Source of the DNA: Cristatella mucedo
Taxonomy: Eukaryota; Bryozoa; Phylactolaemata; Cristatellidae
Direction: 5' to 3'
Assembly (NCBI GenBank): GCA_009760855.2
Contig: WPIO01000049.1
Location: 1,933,501 to 1,997,500, forward strand
DNA length: 64,000 bases
The translations under genes were made by a program, and so were the position numbers. Each line of letters opens with the position of its first letter. The first letter of the stretch is position 1. Shown here piece after piece: positions 36,500-47,961 of the stretch. Below the pieces are notes generated by a model. It worked only from the letters and a program-made list of their open reading frames with translations, did not search any database and was not told where the DNA came from.

Positions 36500-37498
36500 A
36501 TGGCGAGAGTCGGGTCAGCCGATGCCGCCGCCGCTGCCGCCGCTGCAGCCACCGCTACAAGCGGCAGCGGCGGGCGACCAACGTCCGCGACGGTTGACCC
36601 CGCCGCCGTCGCTAGCGACGGCGGCGGCGGCGGCGAGTATTTGCGCGGTCTGGCCAACGTGGAGCGGCACATTGAACAGCTGCGCGACGACGTGCTGCGC
36701 CTGCAGAGCTCGCACCGCGCGCACGTGACCGAGAGCGGAGCGGCCGCGGCCGAGCGGCGGCTCGGCGCGGCCGTGCGCTTCCTGCGAGAGAACAACCTGA
36801 CAATCGGCAGGATCGACAGCGAGGCGGGCCTGCTGTCGCTCGTCAACGACCTGCGTGCGACGGGCGCCGCCGACGAGGCGCTCGTCCGCTTCGCGAGCGA
36901 CTATCGCGACGCGTTCCCCGGCGCGATGGCCGCCATCCGACTGGCGGCGGACCGCTACGACGCGATCGTGCGAACGCGGCTGAACCTGCTCGCGTCGTCG
37001 TCGTCGTCGTCGTCGTCGGCAGCCGTCGATCAGCGCGGCGGCGGCGGAAGAGGCGGCTCGCGACACCGACGCGGCGACACCAGCCCGGCCGTCGACTATT
37101 CGTCGAGCGTGAGCGGAGCGCTGGCCGAGATCAACAAGCTCTACGATCGGCTGCGGCTCCTGCTGCGCTCGTACGAACGCCACGGCGTCAATCCGCAGCT
37201 GTTCGACGCCGCCGCCGGCGCGCCGCCAGCCGTCGCACCCGTCGCCGCAGCAGCTGGGACGGCGTCTTCGTCGTCTACGCGGCCGTCCCCGCCCCCCTCC
37301 GCCGCCGCCGGCGTTGGCGGCGGCTTGGTGGAGTTGCACATAGTGCAGCTACCGCGCGACGCCGCCAACAAGCTGTGGCAGCTGCTACTCAAGGCGGAGG
37401 CGTGCGTGGCCAAGGACAGGAAGTTTGTCGTCGACATGGAGAGCTACATACGGCTGCGGCGCGAGGAGGCTCGCGAGCGAGAGCTCACGCTGAAGAAG
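36500..37498 (+). CDS. Gene 3 first visible exon: coiled-coil protein, N-terminal half
   Basis: ATG at 36500 with G at +4; 333 codons open to a donor AAGAAG|GTAGGA at 37498/37499, leaving in phase 0. Residues 8-45 are a disordered Ala/Gly/Thr linker. Residues 46-170 are mostly helical and start EYLRGLANVERHIEQLRDDV. A (TCG)8 run at 36994-37017 encodes a Ser tract. A helix EINKLYDRLRLLLRSYERHG and a second disordered Ala/Pro stretch follow. The final helix includes IRLRREEARERELTLKK. Helical domains separated by low-complexity linkers suggest a scaffold or cytoskeletal/centrosomal type of protein, but I do not recognise the family. Start choice is uncertain because the upstream DNA is GC-rich and an earlier exon could exist. 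The overlapping 274-codon antisense frame is a GC shadow. Confidence 0.75.
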
Positions 37499-38169
37499 GT
37501 AGGAAAACCAAGCCGCCGCGCCCCCGGCGCCCTCAGGTTTTCAGCGCTGACGCAAGCGACGCTAGACTTCTCTCCGACGCAGTCGCATAGCCCGCCGCTC
37601 CCAGCGCACACAGCAGCAGTGCCGTTCCATGCAGCGCCGTGTCTAAATCTCGCGAGCGTCCGTCCTCCGCCGGGTCACCGGTGCGTCCGTCGGACTTTCG
37701 CTGGCCTTCACCTTCTGCCTCGCGAGTCGCTCGACTAGCCTTAATCTCCGTCGTAATCGCCTGGCCAGTTGAACAGCCCTCGTAGGAAGAATGCACGGCA
37801 GCGAAGTTAGGGGCCGTTAAAGAAACGTACGGGGCACTTGGACGACGGCGGAAGCGTTCGCTGCGAATGATCGGCGTCCTCTTTCCCTCTCTCTCTCTCC
37901 TGGGACCTTGTCACTCTAGGGACCGACGCTGATTGCTCTCCGTGGTAGCTTTTCGACCAAGCATCGACCGCAGCTCTCACATTACTGCGCCGCACGTATT
38001 TGAACTCATATCGGAAAGCGGCTGACACGTTACAGCGCTCGTATTACTGCGCCTCGCCTTCTATTCACGGGTCGCTTCGCTTGCGTGGCTTACGTTATCG
38101 CAGTTCGTGTATTATTGCGACTCACATGTTGTGCAGAATGTGCATTTATGACATTCTTACTCGAATGGA
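37499..38169. other. Intron of gene 3, nothing recognised
   Basis: GC-rich at first, then AT-rich. The frame remains open to 37738 by chance of composition. No feature recognised. Confidence 0.4.
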
Positions 38170-39262
38170 AGTCGACTTACTAAAATTTAATGATAACAAA
38201 AAGCAACTTGATTATTATGGGAAAACGAAGTCACGTGTTACTCGGAAGCTGGAAAGCCCAGCGCCCTCTAGATTTGCTCTACTACCAGCAGCCTCCTCTA
38301 GCCCCGGAGGCCGGAAATCTGGTTTTCCTCTTCCAAAAGGATTTTCCACTAGATGAGCACATCAGCCCTATAGTCAAGACTGCGTACTGTCACTTAGGTA
38401 GCATTTTAAAAATTCAGGCTTGCTTGGATAAGGAAACAGCATCCAAGCTGGCGCATTCAATCGTGACTTTCCTGAATTCGTGACTCCGTTACTTGTCCCG
38501 CCTTCCTGCCTCCGCAGTAACTCACTTATCGCAGTTGGTGTGAAACTCGGCAGCCTCGACTTGTCTATCGCAAGCGAGGCAGCTGCCACGCTTGCACCGC
38601 TGGTCGCCAATCTTAGTATCGAGACTCTGTCTCTCTCGAATCGACTTCAAGATGCTGTCACTAATCTTTATGTTCCTCCATTATTTTTCTCCGGCCACCC
38701 TCCCCGTATATTAGTCTCGCCACCAGGTCTCCCGTTGTAACGCGTGCTCCTCTGACTTCGGTCAATTACCGGCTCCCCATGACTACCGTCAAGTCCGCCA
38801 GAGATCCAGCGGAGATCTTCAGTTACTACGCCCTCGAATCCAAGGTCACGTCCTTGACCGACCGATATCACGTCATCTATCGATTCGACGGCGTTCAAAA
38901 GCAAACTAAAAATCCGTGCGTTCCGCACAGCCTTTGCTCTGTCTGAGAGAATTGACTCTCTCGCGTGGCTTTGCGCTATGAAAATATTCACGTCGTGACT
39001 ATTGGCAACGGCAGCGGCGACGTTATTGAGCGAGTGTTGCTGACATGGAGTCCTGCTGACCGGCAGCCGCGACTCTTTTGTGCGATCTTGAATGCTCGCC
39101 TAAACAGGACAGTTGTGTGCTTTTGCACGCTTACCTAATCAGGATACCATACTTTTCATTCGTCATCAGTTACTGCTTCTCATTGACCGAGTTGTAACGC
39201 GCCCGAATGGAGATTGCATTCCCTAGGGGCGCTGTACAAAAGACAGCCTCAGTAGTAGCATG
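38170..39262 (+). mobile_element. LINE-A, RT end through 3' terminus, degraded
   Basis: Readable in order: KSNLIIMGKRSH, then GNLVFLFQKDFPLDEHISPI, VKTAYCHLGSILKIQ, then AVGVKLGSLDLSIASEA. After that come a diverged RLQDAVTNLY, a 3' region with CGAATGGAGATTGCATTCCC and a GGGGCGCTGTACAAAAGACA end. It is more diverged than the 34190 copy and has lost the ATT tail. It lies in the first intron of gene 3. Confidence 0.85.
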
Positions 39263-39404
39263 ATTGTTATTACATCGCAGAACCTGTTGTATTGCGCTCG
39301 TCAAGCTCCGCCCAAATCGGAGAGTTTGGCGCTACTTTTTTTCCCGCAATTCCCGCCGCCGCCGAGCTGTCTGCCACCACTTCTCGCTGCAGCAGCCTCG
39401 GCCC

Positions 39405-39500
39405 CTGCGGCGCTCGAGCGAGGATTACCTCCCGTGCGGCGCTCGAGCGAGGATTACCTCCCCTGCGGCGCTCCAGCGAGGATTACCTCCCCTGCAGTGC
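39405..39500 (+). repeat. Minisatellite, 29-bp unit, about 3.3 copies
   Basis: TGCGGCGCTCGAGCGAGG-type units start at 39406, 39435 and 39464, with a partial copy at 39493: an exact 29-bp period. Because 29 is not a multiple of three, the same peptide word appears in rotating frames. Confidence 0.95.
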
Positions 39501-39807
39501 TCGCTCCAGCGATCCCTCGACGAGCCCCTGCGAGCGGCTGCAGCTGCGGCTCCTGGGTCGAAGCGCGTCGCAGCGCTTCCTCCTCGCCCGCTCTTCGAGA
39601 TGCGGCGGCGGAGAGGCCGCGACGCTCGACGCAGTGCAGCGAGGCAGCTCGATCTCGACGAATCAAACGAAAGGAGGAGCTAATCGAGCTGCCTCGTTTT
39701 GGTAGCGATGGAAGAGCCTTGGCAGATTTCGCCTCGCATTCGCGTCTGAGACTCGTTCGCTCGAAATGGAACTCAAAAATGGCAGCTCGAGCTCGAGCTA
39801 GACAGTC

Positions 39808-39902
39808 GGCCCGCCCCGTCCCGCCCCGCCCCGTCCCGCCCCGTCTCGTCCCGTCCCGTCCCGCCCCGCCCCGCCCCGTCCCGTCCCGCCCCGCCCCGCC
39901 GG
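39808..39902. repeat. (CCCGY)n pentamer array, C-rich
   Basis: About 19 tandem CCCGC or CCCGT pentamers. The complementary strand has regularly spaced runs of three or four G, so it is suited to G-quadruplex or i-motif structure. Confidence 0.93.
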
Positions 39903-40044
39903 CGTGCCGTGAGAGGTAGACCGTGCCGAGGGTGGCGGATGCCCGTCGTGCGTAACGCCGACCGATAAGATAGGCACTGTTTAGATCAAACTGCTAAAAA
40001 AAAACCTTAAACCGCTATAGTAAACGCAAAAGACAACACCTGGC

Positions 40045-40205
40045 ATGGGCATACACAAGCGTGTGCGTGCAGGTCACGCGGGAGCAGATGCACAGATGCA
40101 CTCACCACACGCAAACACCGCACGCACCTACCGCACATGCACGCACACCCGCAGGCACACGCGCACACGCGCCCGCGCACAAACACGCACTCACACCGGC
40201 ATGTC
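40045..40205. repeat. CA/CGCA-rich simple repeat
   Basis: Alternating purine-pyrimidine words such as CACACGCG and CGCACACG over about 150 bp. A (CCTG)n run follows at 40247-40266. Confidence 0.8.
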
Positions 40206-41048
40206 TCCACACACTAGAACTGCCATTCAGAGCAGAATGATGGGGCCTGCCTGCCTGCCTGCCTGCTGAATCTGCGCGACGCTTGACGCTTGACACCGGC
40301 GCCGTCGCCCCAGTCGTCTCAGCGTCGGCAGCTGCGAGGCCCTCGCCTTTCGTGGCCCGTCAAGGCTCGCGGCAGTAATAGCTTGCCCGTGTAAGTGGCG
40401 GCGGCGGCGCTTCCACTGAGTCCGCTTACTCAGAGGCGGCTGCTAGGTGACTATTTCTTCCGACCGGCCCTGCGGCGGCGGGTGGCAGCGGCGGCGGCGG
40501 CACCGCGCGAGCGGCTGCGCAAGCAGCGCGGGAAGGGTAAACATTTACTGTTATTCCTGCGAGATTGGGAATGAGCGCGGGTCAAAGTTTTTTTTACGAT
40601 GCATTGAGCTGTCAAGAGAGTTTGTCGCGAGCGGCATCGCCTCTTGCGGCGGCGGCCAGCTTGTTATTGCCGCTTGGCGAACGTCTGCGTAGCGTCGAGG
40701 CCAGCGCCGGCGCTCGAAGCGGGGTGGGGGGAAGGAGGAGGTCGGCCGTCCATTCGTCGCTCGCGCCTTCCGGCATCCGAGCGCGCGACGATGGCTGGCG
40801 CGCTCGCGTCGAGGCGCAGCGTCCGTCCGACGCGCGCGCGCGCACACACACTTCCGTCTCGCCATCGGCCGCTGCCTCGCAGCTCGCTGCCGGCAACGAG
40901 CCGAGAGCCTCGCTCGGTCGTCGAGTTGTCGTTGTGCTCGATTAATGGTGGCGGCTTTTCGCCGTCAGCTCAGTCTGTCTGCGATGGCGAAACAATGGTG
41001 GGCTCTCGTCGTCGTCGTCGCTGCGCCGAGCCGATGGCCGAACGAGTG
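40206..41048. other. GC-rich intronic DNA, no exon supported
   Basis: Overlapping open frames on both strands (up to 170 codons) result from scarce stop codons. No recognisable domain and no convincing splice-bounded exon. A second promoter or CpG-rich region is possible. Confidence 0.35.
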
Positions 41049-41130
<82 letters not shown>

Positions 41131-41172
41131 CTATATATATATATATATATATATAGCGCTATATATATATAG
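41049..41172. repeat. Compound (CT)n-(TA)n with GTGC and GCGC interruptions
   Basis: CT for about 28 bp, then (TA)n broken by GTGC near 41130 and by GCGC near 41157. The tract ends against a GCCGGCGCCGGCGCC palindromic stretch. Confidence 0.97.
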
Positions 41173-41309
41173 CCGGCGCCGGCGCCGCCGTCGCAAACTG
41201 CAGCAGCATTACGTTGTCCTGATCGACTTTGCAGCCCTCTGAACCCTGACAAACTTTGGTGCGGCTGCCTCTGAACATTCATCAGCAGCGTGAATTGCGC
41301 TCCCACCCA

Positions 41310-41508
41310 CCCTCTCTCGCCCTCTCCCACCCTCTCTCGCTGTCTCCCACTCTCTCTCACTCTTTCTGTGTCTCTCGTACTCTCTCGCTCTATCTCGTTC
41401 TCTCTCGCGCTTTCTCCTTCTATCTCGATCTTTCTCATTTTCTCTCGCTCACTCTCTCTCTCTCTCTCTCTCCATCTCTCTCTCACTCTCCATCTCTCCC
41501 TCGTTCTT

Positions 41509-41572
<64 letters not shown>

Positions 41573-41596
41573 ACTCTCTCTCTCTTTCTCTCTCCT
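41310..41596. repeat. (CT)n microsatellite, imperfect
   Basis: CTCTCGC/CTCTCAC/CTTTCTC variants at the left, then a pure core of about 58 bp at 41511-41568. Confidence 0.97.
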
Positions 41597-41859
41597 GCTA
41601 AGTATTTTCGACAAGAAGACGTTGGCGGCGAACGATCAAGGGCGAATAATGATAATACTAACAATAATAAAAACGATGTTAATTACAAACCAATTTTCAG
41701 TAGAACAGGAGAAATAAATATCTTTCTACTCGCATGCAGGAGGCACATCGATTGGTTATTTATGGCGTGTGTAAGAATTTCAGCACGCACAAAAACACGA
41801 AGGCCATTCACATGGACGATGCAGCGGCTGTGGGAACTTGTAGGTTTTTAGCTGTGCTA

Positions 41860-42990
41860 TGAAATAATGTCATTCGGTAGCGAATTTCAGGCTGTGGGAG
41901 CAAATCGTTTGAACGTATGGTCTCCACTCGGATTGGAAGCTTGTTAGAGCCACAACCGAGCGACTCGAGTCGGAAGTGCGAGCTTCGCGATACTAGAACT
42001 GCGATTATTAGATAAGCTGTGCGAATTTTAGTAAATTACCGCCATTAGTAAAAAAGTATTCCTGATAGCTGGGCCGGAGCAAGAGACTGACTGGACCTAA
42101 AAGTAAGCGACAGAGCCTATAACTTCAAAAGCTGCTTTATGGGTAGCCGTTACATACTGAGCCAGTACATACTGGGCCATTACATACTGGCGAGAAGTGA
42201 TGCAATTTGACACTGTCGGGTCGCTCATGGCAGACGAGTCAGACGCTGCAGAGTTCTGACCAAACGTAAACGTCTTATTGCAAAGGCGGGAAAACCTGCA
42301 AGTAGTTAGTTACACATGTCTAGACGGGATTTTATGAATTCGTGGAGTATTCTTTATCTAAACAAGCCAGAATTATTTTCAATGTTTCGCACGCGTATGT
42401 AGGCAGGCTTGACTATGGAGCTCATGTGGTCATCTAGTGAAAAGTAATTAGGTAATGGGATACCCAGATAGCATGCAGAGGCTATACACGAGACGTACCG
42501 ACAGAGCCCATTTGTGAGTAAGACTTTTAAATATCCGAGTGAACTGTGTTTGCCCATCACTAGTTAGTTGCTATCGTCGTTTTTAAATTTGCGACGGCTT
42601 GCCGAAATTCAAATGCAAATGTAAAAAGTGCACAGCTGCAAAGGAGCGGAAAATGATGGGAACTGCTGGACGGCAGAGAAAGATCGAAGCATAAGCACAG
42701 CGGTCTCATCTTCATAAATGAAAGCCTAGACTGTGCATGGGGAGAGGTAGAGTAGCAAGGTAGAGACAATCCAGTGTGCAAAGAAGTGGACTTGAAACAG
42801 ATCCCGTCCTTTAAAGATTCCTCTACTTGACCGCTCGTCGTTGACATCTACTCCACTCACCCTCTGAGGTAGGACCTAAACCAGTCTAGCACATTTCCCG
42901 TGGTGCCTAAGCGAGACGACATGCGCTCAAGAAGGAATGGATGATCAGTTGTATCGACGACGCCGAGAGACGCAGCGGAATAAGCAACAA
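41860..42990 (-). mobile_element. LINE-A, RT motif A through C-terminal region
   Basis: On the minus strand the 42990-42840 part reads VDTTDHPFLLERMSSRLGTT then WFRSYLRG (RT). The 42560-42360 part reads GIPLPNYFSLDDHMSSIVKP, and 42290-42100 holds a QNSAAS-type block. The 41930-41880 part holds GDHTFKRFAPTA. A CAGTAYGTAMTGG word is triplicated at 42160-42200. Most of RT is deleted. Confidence 0.85.
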
Positions 42991-43087
42991 GACTCTACTT
43001 AAGTCAGGGTTCCTCAGAGGGCTACTCCATCTCAGCAGCACTTACTCTGTGCAACGATTGCTCTAAAATCTAATTGGTACCTACTTG

Positions 43088-43200
43088 CTAGATTCATAAT
43101 AATAATAATAAATAGAATAATAATAAGTCATTTGTATAGCGCCCTCAGAGAACTGAATCTCTTTCTAGACGGCACTTTACGCATGCTGCCAAGGAAGCGT
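43088..43200 (-). mobile_element. LINE-A 3' end
   Basis: (AAT)n, then TTTGTATAGCGCCCTCAGAG and AACTGAATCTCTTTCTAGAC, with a GCACTTTACGCATGCTGCC end to the recognisable tail. Confidence 0.82.
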
Positions 43201-44007
43201 GGCTACTGTGTGTCGCTAAGCTATCGCTAAGCTGAGTACCCCACAGCCACACAGCCTGTCATCATTTGCTCGTCATTAAGAAACGCGAGCAGCGACACGT
43301 CGAAATAGCCTACACTGAAATAGCTGCCAGAGAAGTAGATGCGCCCGCCAGCTCCGTTCGGCACTCTGCCACGGCACAGCCTCACTCAAAAAAAAAGGTT
43401 CGGCCAATTCCAGCATTGTCAGCATTTCCACGATCTGCCCCCCCCCCGCTGCATTTGCTGGTGCAGTGACCTGGCTCGAGGGGCGCTGCTGCTGCTGGCA
43501 GCCGGTTGCTTGGCGATCCCGAGCTGCTAGCATAGTTCCCTTGATCTAGAGCAGGCAGCGCGGCGCGCTCGCCGAACTTCGCTCCCGCCTGTCGCGGCTC
43601 AGGGTCAGGGTCAGGACCCGCTCACGCCGATTCTCACCCGGCGGCTCGCCCGGCGCATCCAGCTGCCTTCGAGTAGTGGCGAGCGCCAGAAAGGCAAGGG
43701 CGCAGTCGATCGACGCCGGCTCCCAGGACGTGACGTCAGAGTCACGTGACGTCGAGCGCCACCGGCGCACCGATAGTGCTGCTCGTTCGCCGTCTCAGAG
43801 CTCGCCTGCGCTCTGTGGGACCCTTTCAGCAGTCCCTCGTTCACTGTCAAGTCCTGCCCAGCTTACACCTGCCGCGCCCTTGAAAGCAGCTCGACGAAAA
43901 GCGACATGCGGTGGCGCGAGAGAGTGCGAGACTCGCGGCACACCCCTTTGGTCGCCCGCCGTTGGCGTGCTCTGGTGCTGCCGTTTACCTGATCCTAGCC
44001 ATTGTTG
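43201..44007. other. Intronic DNA of gene 3, nothing recognised
   Basis: A run of nine C near 43439. GC-rich from 43550. The 136-codon + frame at 43676 has no domain and ends in repeat DNA. Confidence 0.35.
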
Positions 44008-44110
44008 CTGCTGTATCTCCGCCTGTAACTCCTCAAAGCCACGAGGACTAGGTGAGAAAGTTACGAAGGAGAGTTGTTTTCTGTAGCGCATTCAAAGTCT
44101 ACGCGACTTT
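44008..44110 (-). mobile_element. LINE-B 3' tail
   Basis: GTATCTCCGCCTGTAACTCC, then AGGAGAGTTGTTTTCTGTAG and CGCATTCAAAGTC are the reverse complement of the LINE-B terminus. Coding part absent. Confidence 0.8.
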
Positions 44111-44214
44111 TGGTCGATTCTGATCGACACCGAAAGTGATGAGAGAGCTCCAGTCGGACTGCCGTTTCGCATCTGTTGCTGGCGCGAACGTGCGTTGAAT
44201 GATTCCATTTCAAA

Positions 44215-44390
44215 TCTAGCGCCCCGGCCTTGGTCCATGGTAAGGTGGCCGCACATCCAGACTCAGGGTGTGGGCTCGAGTCCTGATGCAGGCTATTCGC
44301 CACTGCCCACTGCAAGATGAGTTGCTTGCGACGATATCTCTTCTGCCGCTACATTCACCTCAGGCGGCTGGATCAGCCTATCCATACTTT
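44215..44390 (+). mobile_element. SINE1-like element
   Basis: A-box-like CTTGGTCCATGGTAAGGTGG and B-box GGGTGTGGGCTCGAGTCCTG. The diverged body ends with TCAGGCGGCTGGATCAGCC in place of GAGGCTGTTAAATCAGCC. Confidence 0.7.
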
Positions 44391-45364
44391 AGTAAGCATA
44401 ATTCAACTCAGTTCTCAGTCCTTAGGCTTTTGTGATGTATGCTAGACACTTAAATATCGCAAAGCGGCCGATACGTACATGAGCGACTGTCATTGCTTAC
44501 GATGGTGTCACATTTTTAGCTGCTGATTCAAGGCACGCAGATACATGTTTATCGCTGCAGCGTTTCCTGACATGGCTGACCAATGCTGGGCTAGCTGTTA
44601 ACTGCGAGATTCCCGAGAGACCAAAGAAAGGGAAACCATGCAAGATGGAAGTGATGTAAGCAAAAATTACGATTACTCATTGTATTCGTGTCAGGAGCGC
44701 GATAAATTTATTTTGCTGTATGAGACTGGGCCGCAGAATTTTCTAAAACGCAACCGTACGCCAATCACTTGGCTCTGGCGTTTAAGCAGCCTCCATCTTT
44801 GGCATGTGCTTCTGCTTACAACGGCGGCGCCCTCAGGCGCCATTGTAGGCAGGCGTTGAAGGGTCGTGGTCCATTACTCTCAGCGTGAAATCCCTTTCTC
44901 TCAGACGCTGAGTTCAGGCACCACTTTGGCGCAGCCGCAATTTTGTCCATGCGCATTCTGAAAAAATGAACAGTCATTCTTCAGCCTTTGAATTGCACGT
45001 GGCTATCGGTTGATTGCTCAGCGGCGGCGGCGGCTCTCAGTCAACGCAGTAGCCAGGATTTTCTCACGGGGTCTTTACCTCAATGTTGACCGGAACATCC
45101 AGCCATGCAAAGGACAGGAGCCGCTGATTCAATAATGGCCTCGTTTGTGAAGCGACTGTGGCGGCCTTAGCTTTGGCTACCTGCCTGGCTCGCTGTAGGC
45201 ATTTAGACAATCGCTCCTGCTTCGAGACTCGATCCCACATAGGCCTGGGCCACAGAGCAGCTCGAACACCTTGTTGCTAGGCTAATAGAAAGCCCCGAGG
45301 CGCGTGTCCCGCGGCAAGTCGGCCCTGCCGATCCCCTGCGCCCCCAAGCCTCCTCAAAATCTAC
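44391..45364. other. Intronic DNA of gene 3, nothing recognised
   Basis: No frame longer than 73 codons, and no repeat family or exon recognised. Confidence 0.4.
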
Positions 45365-45725
<361 letters not shown>

Positions 45726-45899
45726 CTAGCCCTGTGACAGCTCTCTTGACGTACCCTGCTCTGTTATTTAAGGCTGCTCCTCGTGAAATACGCATTAATT
45801 CGCGTTCAATCCTGCCAAAACACTAGGCCGCCGGCTGTCGCGCTCATTCTCTCAGCTACTCTCACGGCTCGCTGCTCTCACCCGTCCATTTCCGCCGAT

Positions 45900-45934
45900 G
45901 GCTGGCTCCGGCGCCCCAGGCGCCGGAGCCAGCC
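45900..45934. repeat. Perfect 16-bp GC-rich inverted repeat, 3-base loop
   Basis: GGCTGGCTCCGGCGCC at 45900-45915, loop CCA, exact reverse complement at 45919-45934. It lies in the second half of the gene 3 intron. Confidence 0.95.
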
Positions 45935-47545
45935 GAGTTCGTGCAGTGCTTCGGGGGCCCAGTTTCGCCAAACGCTTCTGCGAAGCGAATTGGGGCATCA
46001 TTTATTGTCTGGAAAATCGACCAGTGGTTGGCATGTACCACCCTTTGCTGCTGACAAGACAGTTTGCGGGTCGACAAAGCCGCTTCGACCGCGGCAGCGG
46101 CGGCGGCGGCGCGGTCCGCGTTACTACGCAAATTTTCGACTCGACATGTTGAAAGCGCGTAGGCTGAGATTAAATAAAATTGATTGCATTAACTAGGCCT
46201 GATTGTGCCGGCCAGCGTCGGGCGAATCGATATCTCTGTAGGACGACCGTCCGAACAGCGAGCAGCGTATCTCATTATTATAGTGCGGCGAGAGATTATC
46301 GTGTAGAGCGCGTGCCGCCGGAGCCGTGTTGTCGCCGCGAACCCTAATGAGAGCCGCAGTGATTTGGCGGCAGAACTTCTCCCGGCACAGTCGATGCGAG
46401 TAGGGTGCTTAGTGGCCGACTCAGTATGCTCGTCCGTTGACGTGCATGGCCGCCATCAAACATCTGGCGCCGCCAGAGTAGCACCACGATTCATTGCATC
46501 ACGTGTGAAGCTTAACTAGGGCTCTACAGCTAACTATTGAACCGCTGCATTGAGTATTTCAAATATGTTTTAGTTATACCAAAACGTAAGGTAATGTCTG
46601 TTTGTTATAAACGGCTACCATATCGCTGTCCGTCGTACGGCGGCTGGCAAATAAATCGAGCCTGGCCAAGTTCTCAGACTAGTATGATGAAACAAGCGTT
46701 ATTAAGACGAAATCGGCAATTACTTCAAATTAAAGAAGGATGATGGGATGTGGAAGTAAGTTTATTCCTTTCGCGAACGAGTTCGCCGAATAGACAGGCA
46801 GCTGGGCAAACGATGCTTTTGCTAAACGTCGCAGCAAGATGAATCGGCGCTGAAAATCGCCTTCGTATTACTCATTCATTTGAGAAATAAGATGTGCAGT
46901 AAATCTCTGGGGCACTTTTTCTATGTCGTCTCTATCTGCTGGTGACGCGCCCCAGTCAAGAGTCTTGAATATTACGACAGCGTTTTGACCCATTGCAGTT
47001 AGCAGCGTGGCAACTTCAGCGGGTCCGTCCTCAGCGGACTTTTCTGACGCAGTCGTACAAGTCAAAGTCGTTCCCCCAATTCGTCCACCCCAACGCCATA
47101 ATTAGATTGCATTGAAAATGCCTGGGGTGGCTCAACCGTTCCGCCGACCTGGTTATAGCGATAGAGCGTTTCTTGCTTTCGACGTGTTAATTCAGCACGC
47201 GGCGCTTAGGCCGCCACGATGATTCGTTTATTTACAGCGAGTCCGCTTAAAGCGGGCCTCGCCGTGGCATTGCGTCAGGTGGCTTTACTTCAGTAGACAG
47301 CTTAGTGCGACATTATCGCTCACCATATCACTGTATATCACCTGCGTGTGCTCGCTCATATCGAGCGCCGACTGTCGTGGCGAGACGGGACTGCGCAGCG
47401 CGGCGGCGGCGGCGGCTCGAGAGAGCGAGAGACGCCGACGCCATCTATAAGTGACGCGAGGAGCAGCCACCGTCGCGCTCTCGCACGAGTGCGCGCTCTC
47501 TCTTCCTCTCACTCTTTCTCGATCGCCGCTCGATCGCCGCCGCAG
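45935..47545. other. Intronic DNA of gene 3, no exon confirmed
   Basis: A small + frame at 46537-46743 (68 codons, ending LLRRNRQLLQIKEG) is AT-rich and lacks a convincing acceptor. GC content rises towards 47400-47545, with an acceptor GATCGCCGCCGCAG at the end. A poorly explained stretch. Confidence 0.35.
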
Positions 47546-47961
47546 GAGAAGCAGCATCAGCTGCAGCTGCTCAAGCAGTTCACGCTGGCCAGCACGATGC
47601 TGCAGAAGAACAAGCAGCGTCTGAAGCGCGTCGAGGAGGAGCTCGGCCAGATCGAGGCCGAGATCCGCGCGCACGAGCAGCGGCGCGCGGCGGCGCAGCG
47701 CGAGAAGCAGCACAAGGAGAGCGCCATCGAGTTCCTCAAGATCGGCATCGCGCAGACGCGAAAGAACTACAGCCTGCAGCTGAAGCGTGCGCGCGTCGTG
47801 CGCCAGCTCAAGGAGCTCGAGCTGGCGCTCGGCGGCGTCGAGATGGAGCTGGAGGCGCTCTACGAGCGCATCGGCGCCAAGTCGCAGCGCCAGCGCGAGC
47901 TCACCGTCGAGCTGCGCAACGGCGAGCAGTCGTACAACAGCCTCAAGGGCGACCTCGAGCG
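47546..47961 (+). CDS. Gene 3, central coiled-coil exon
   Basis: The acceptor is CCGCCGCAG and the donor GAGCG|GTGAGC at 47961/47962. The 416-base exon enters in phase 0, as the 37498 donor requires, and leaves in phase 2. All 138 complete codons form a charged, uninterrupted coiled coil: EKQHQLQLLKQFTLASTMLQ, KNKQRLKRVEEELGQIEAEI, a basic EQRRAAAQREKQHKESA segment, and LKELELALGGVEMELEALYE to GDLER. Codon third positions are strongly G/C. The overlapping 255-codon antisense frame is a compositional mirror. Function unknown; the style is that of coiled-coil scaffold or cytoskeletal proteins. Additional small exons in the 10-kb intron before it cannot be excluded. Confidence 0.85.

Noticed and set aside
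36515-37339. 274-codon minus-strand frame
   Set aside because: Compositional shadow of gene 3 exon 1 in very GC-rich DNA.
46537-46743. 68-codon frame ending LLRRNRQLLQIKEG as an exon of gene 3
   Set aside because: AT-rich codon use unlike the other gene 3 exons, no convincing acceptor, and it would end the protein before the well-supported downstream exons.
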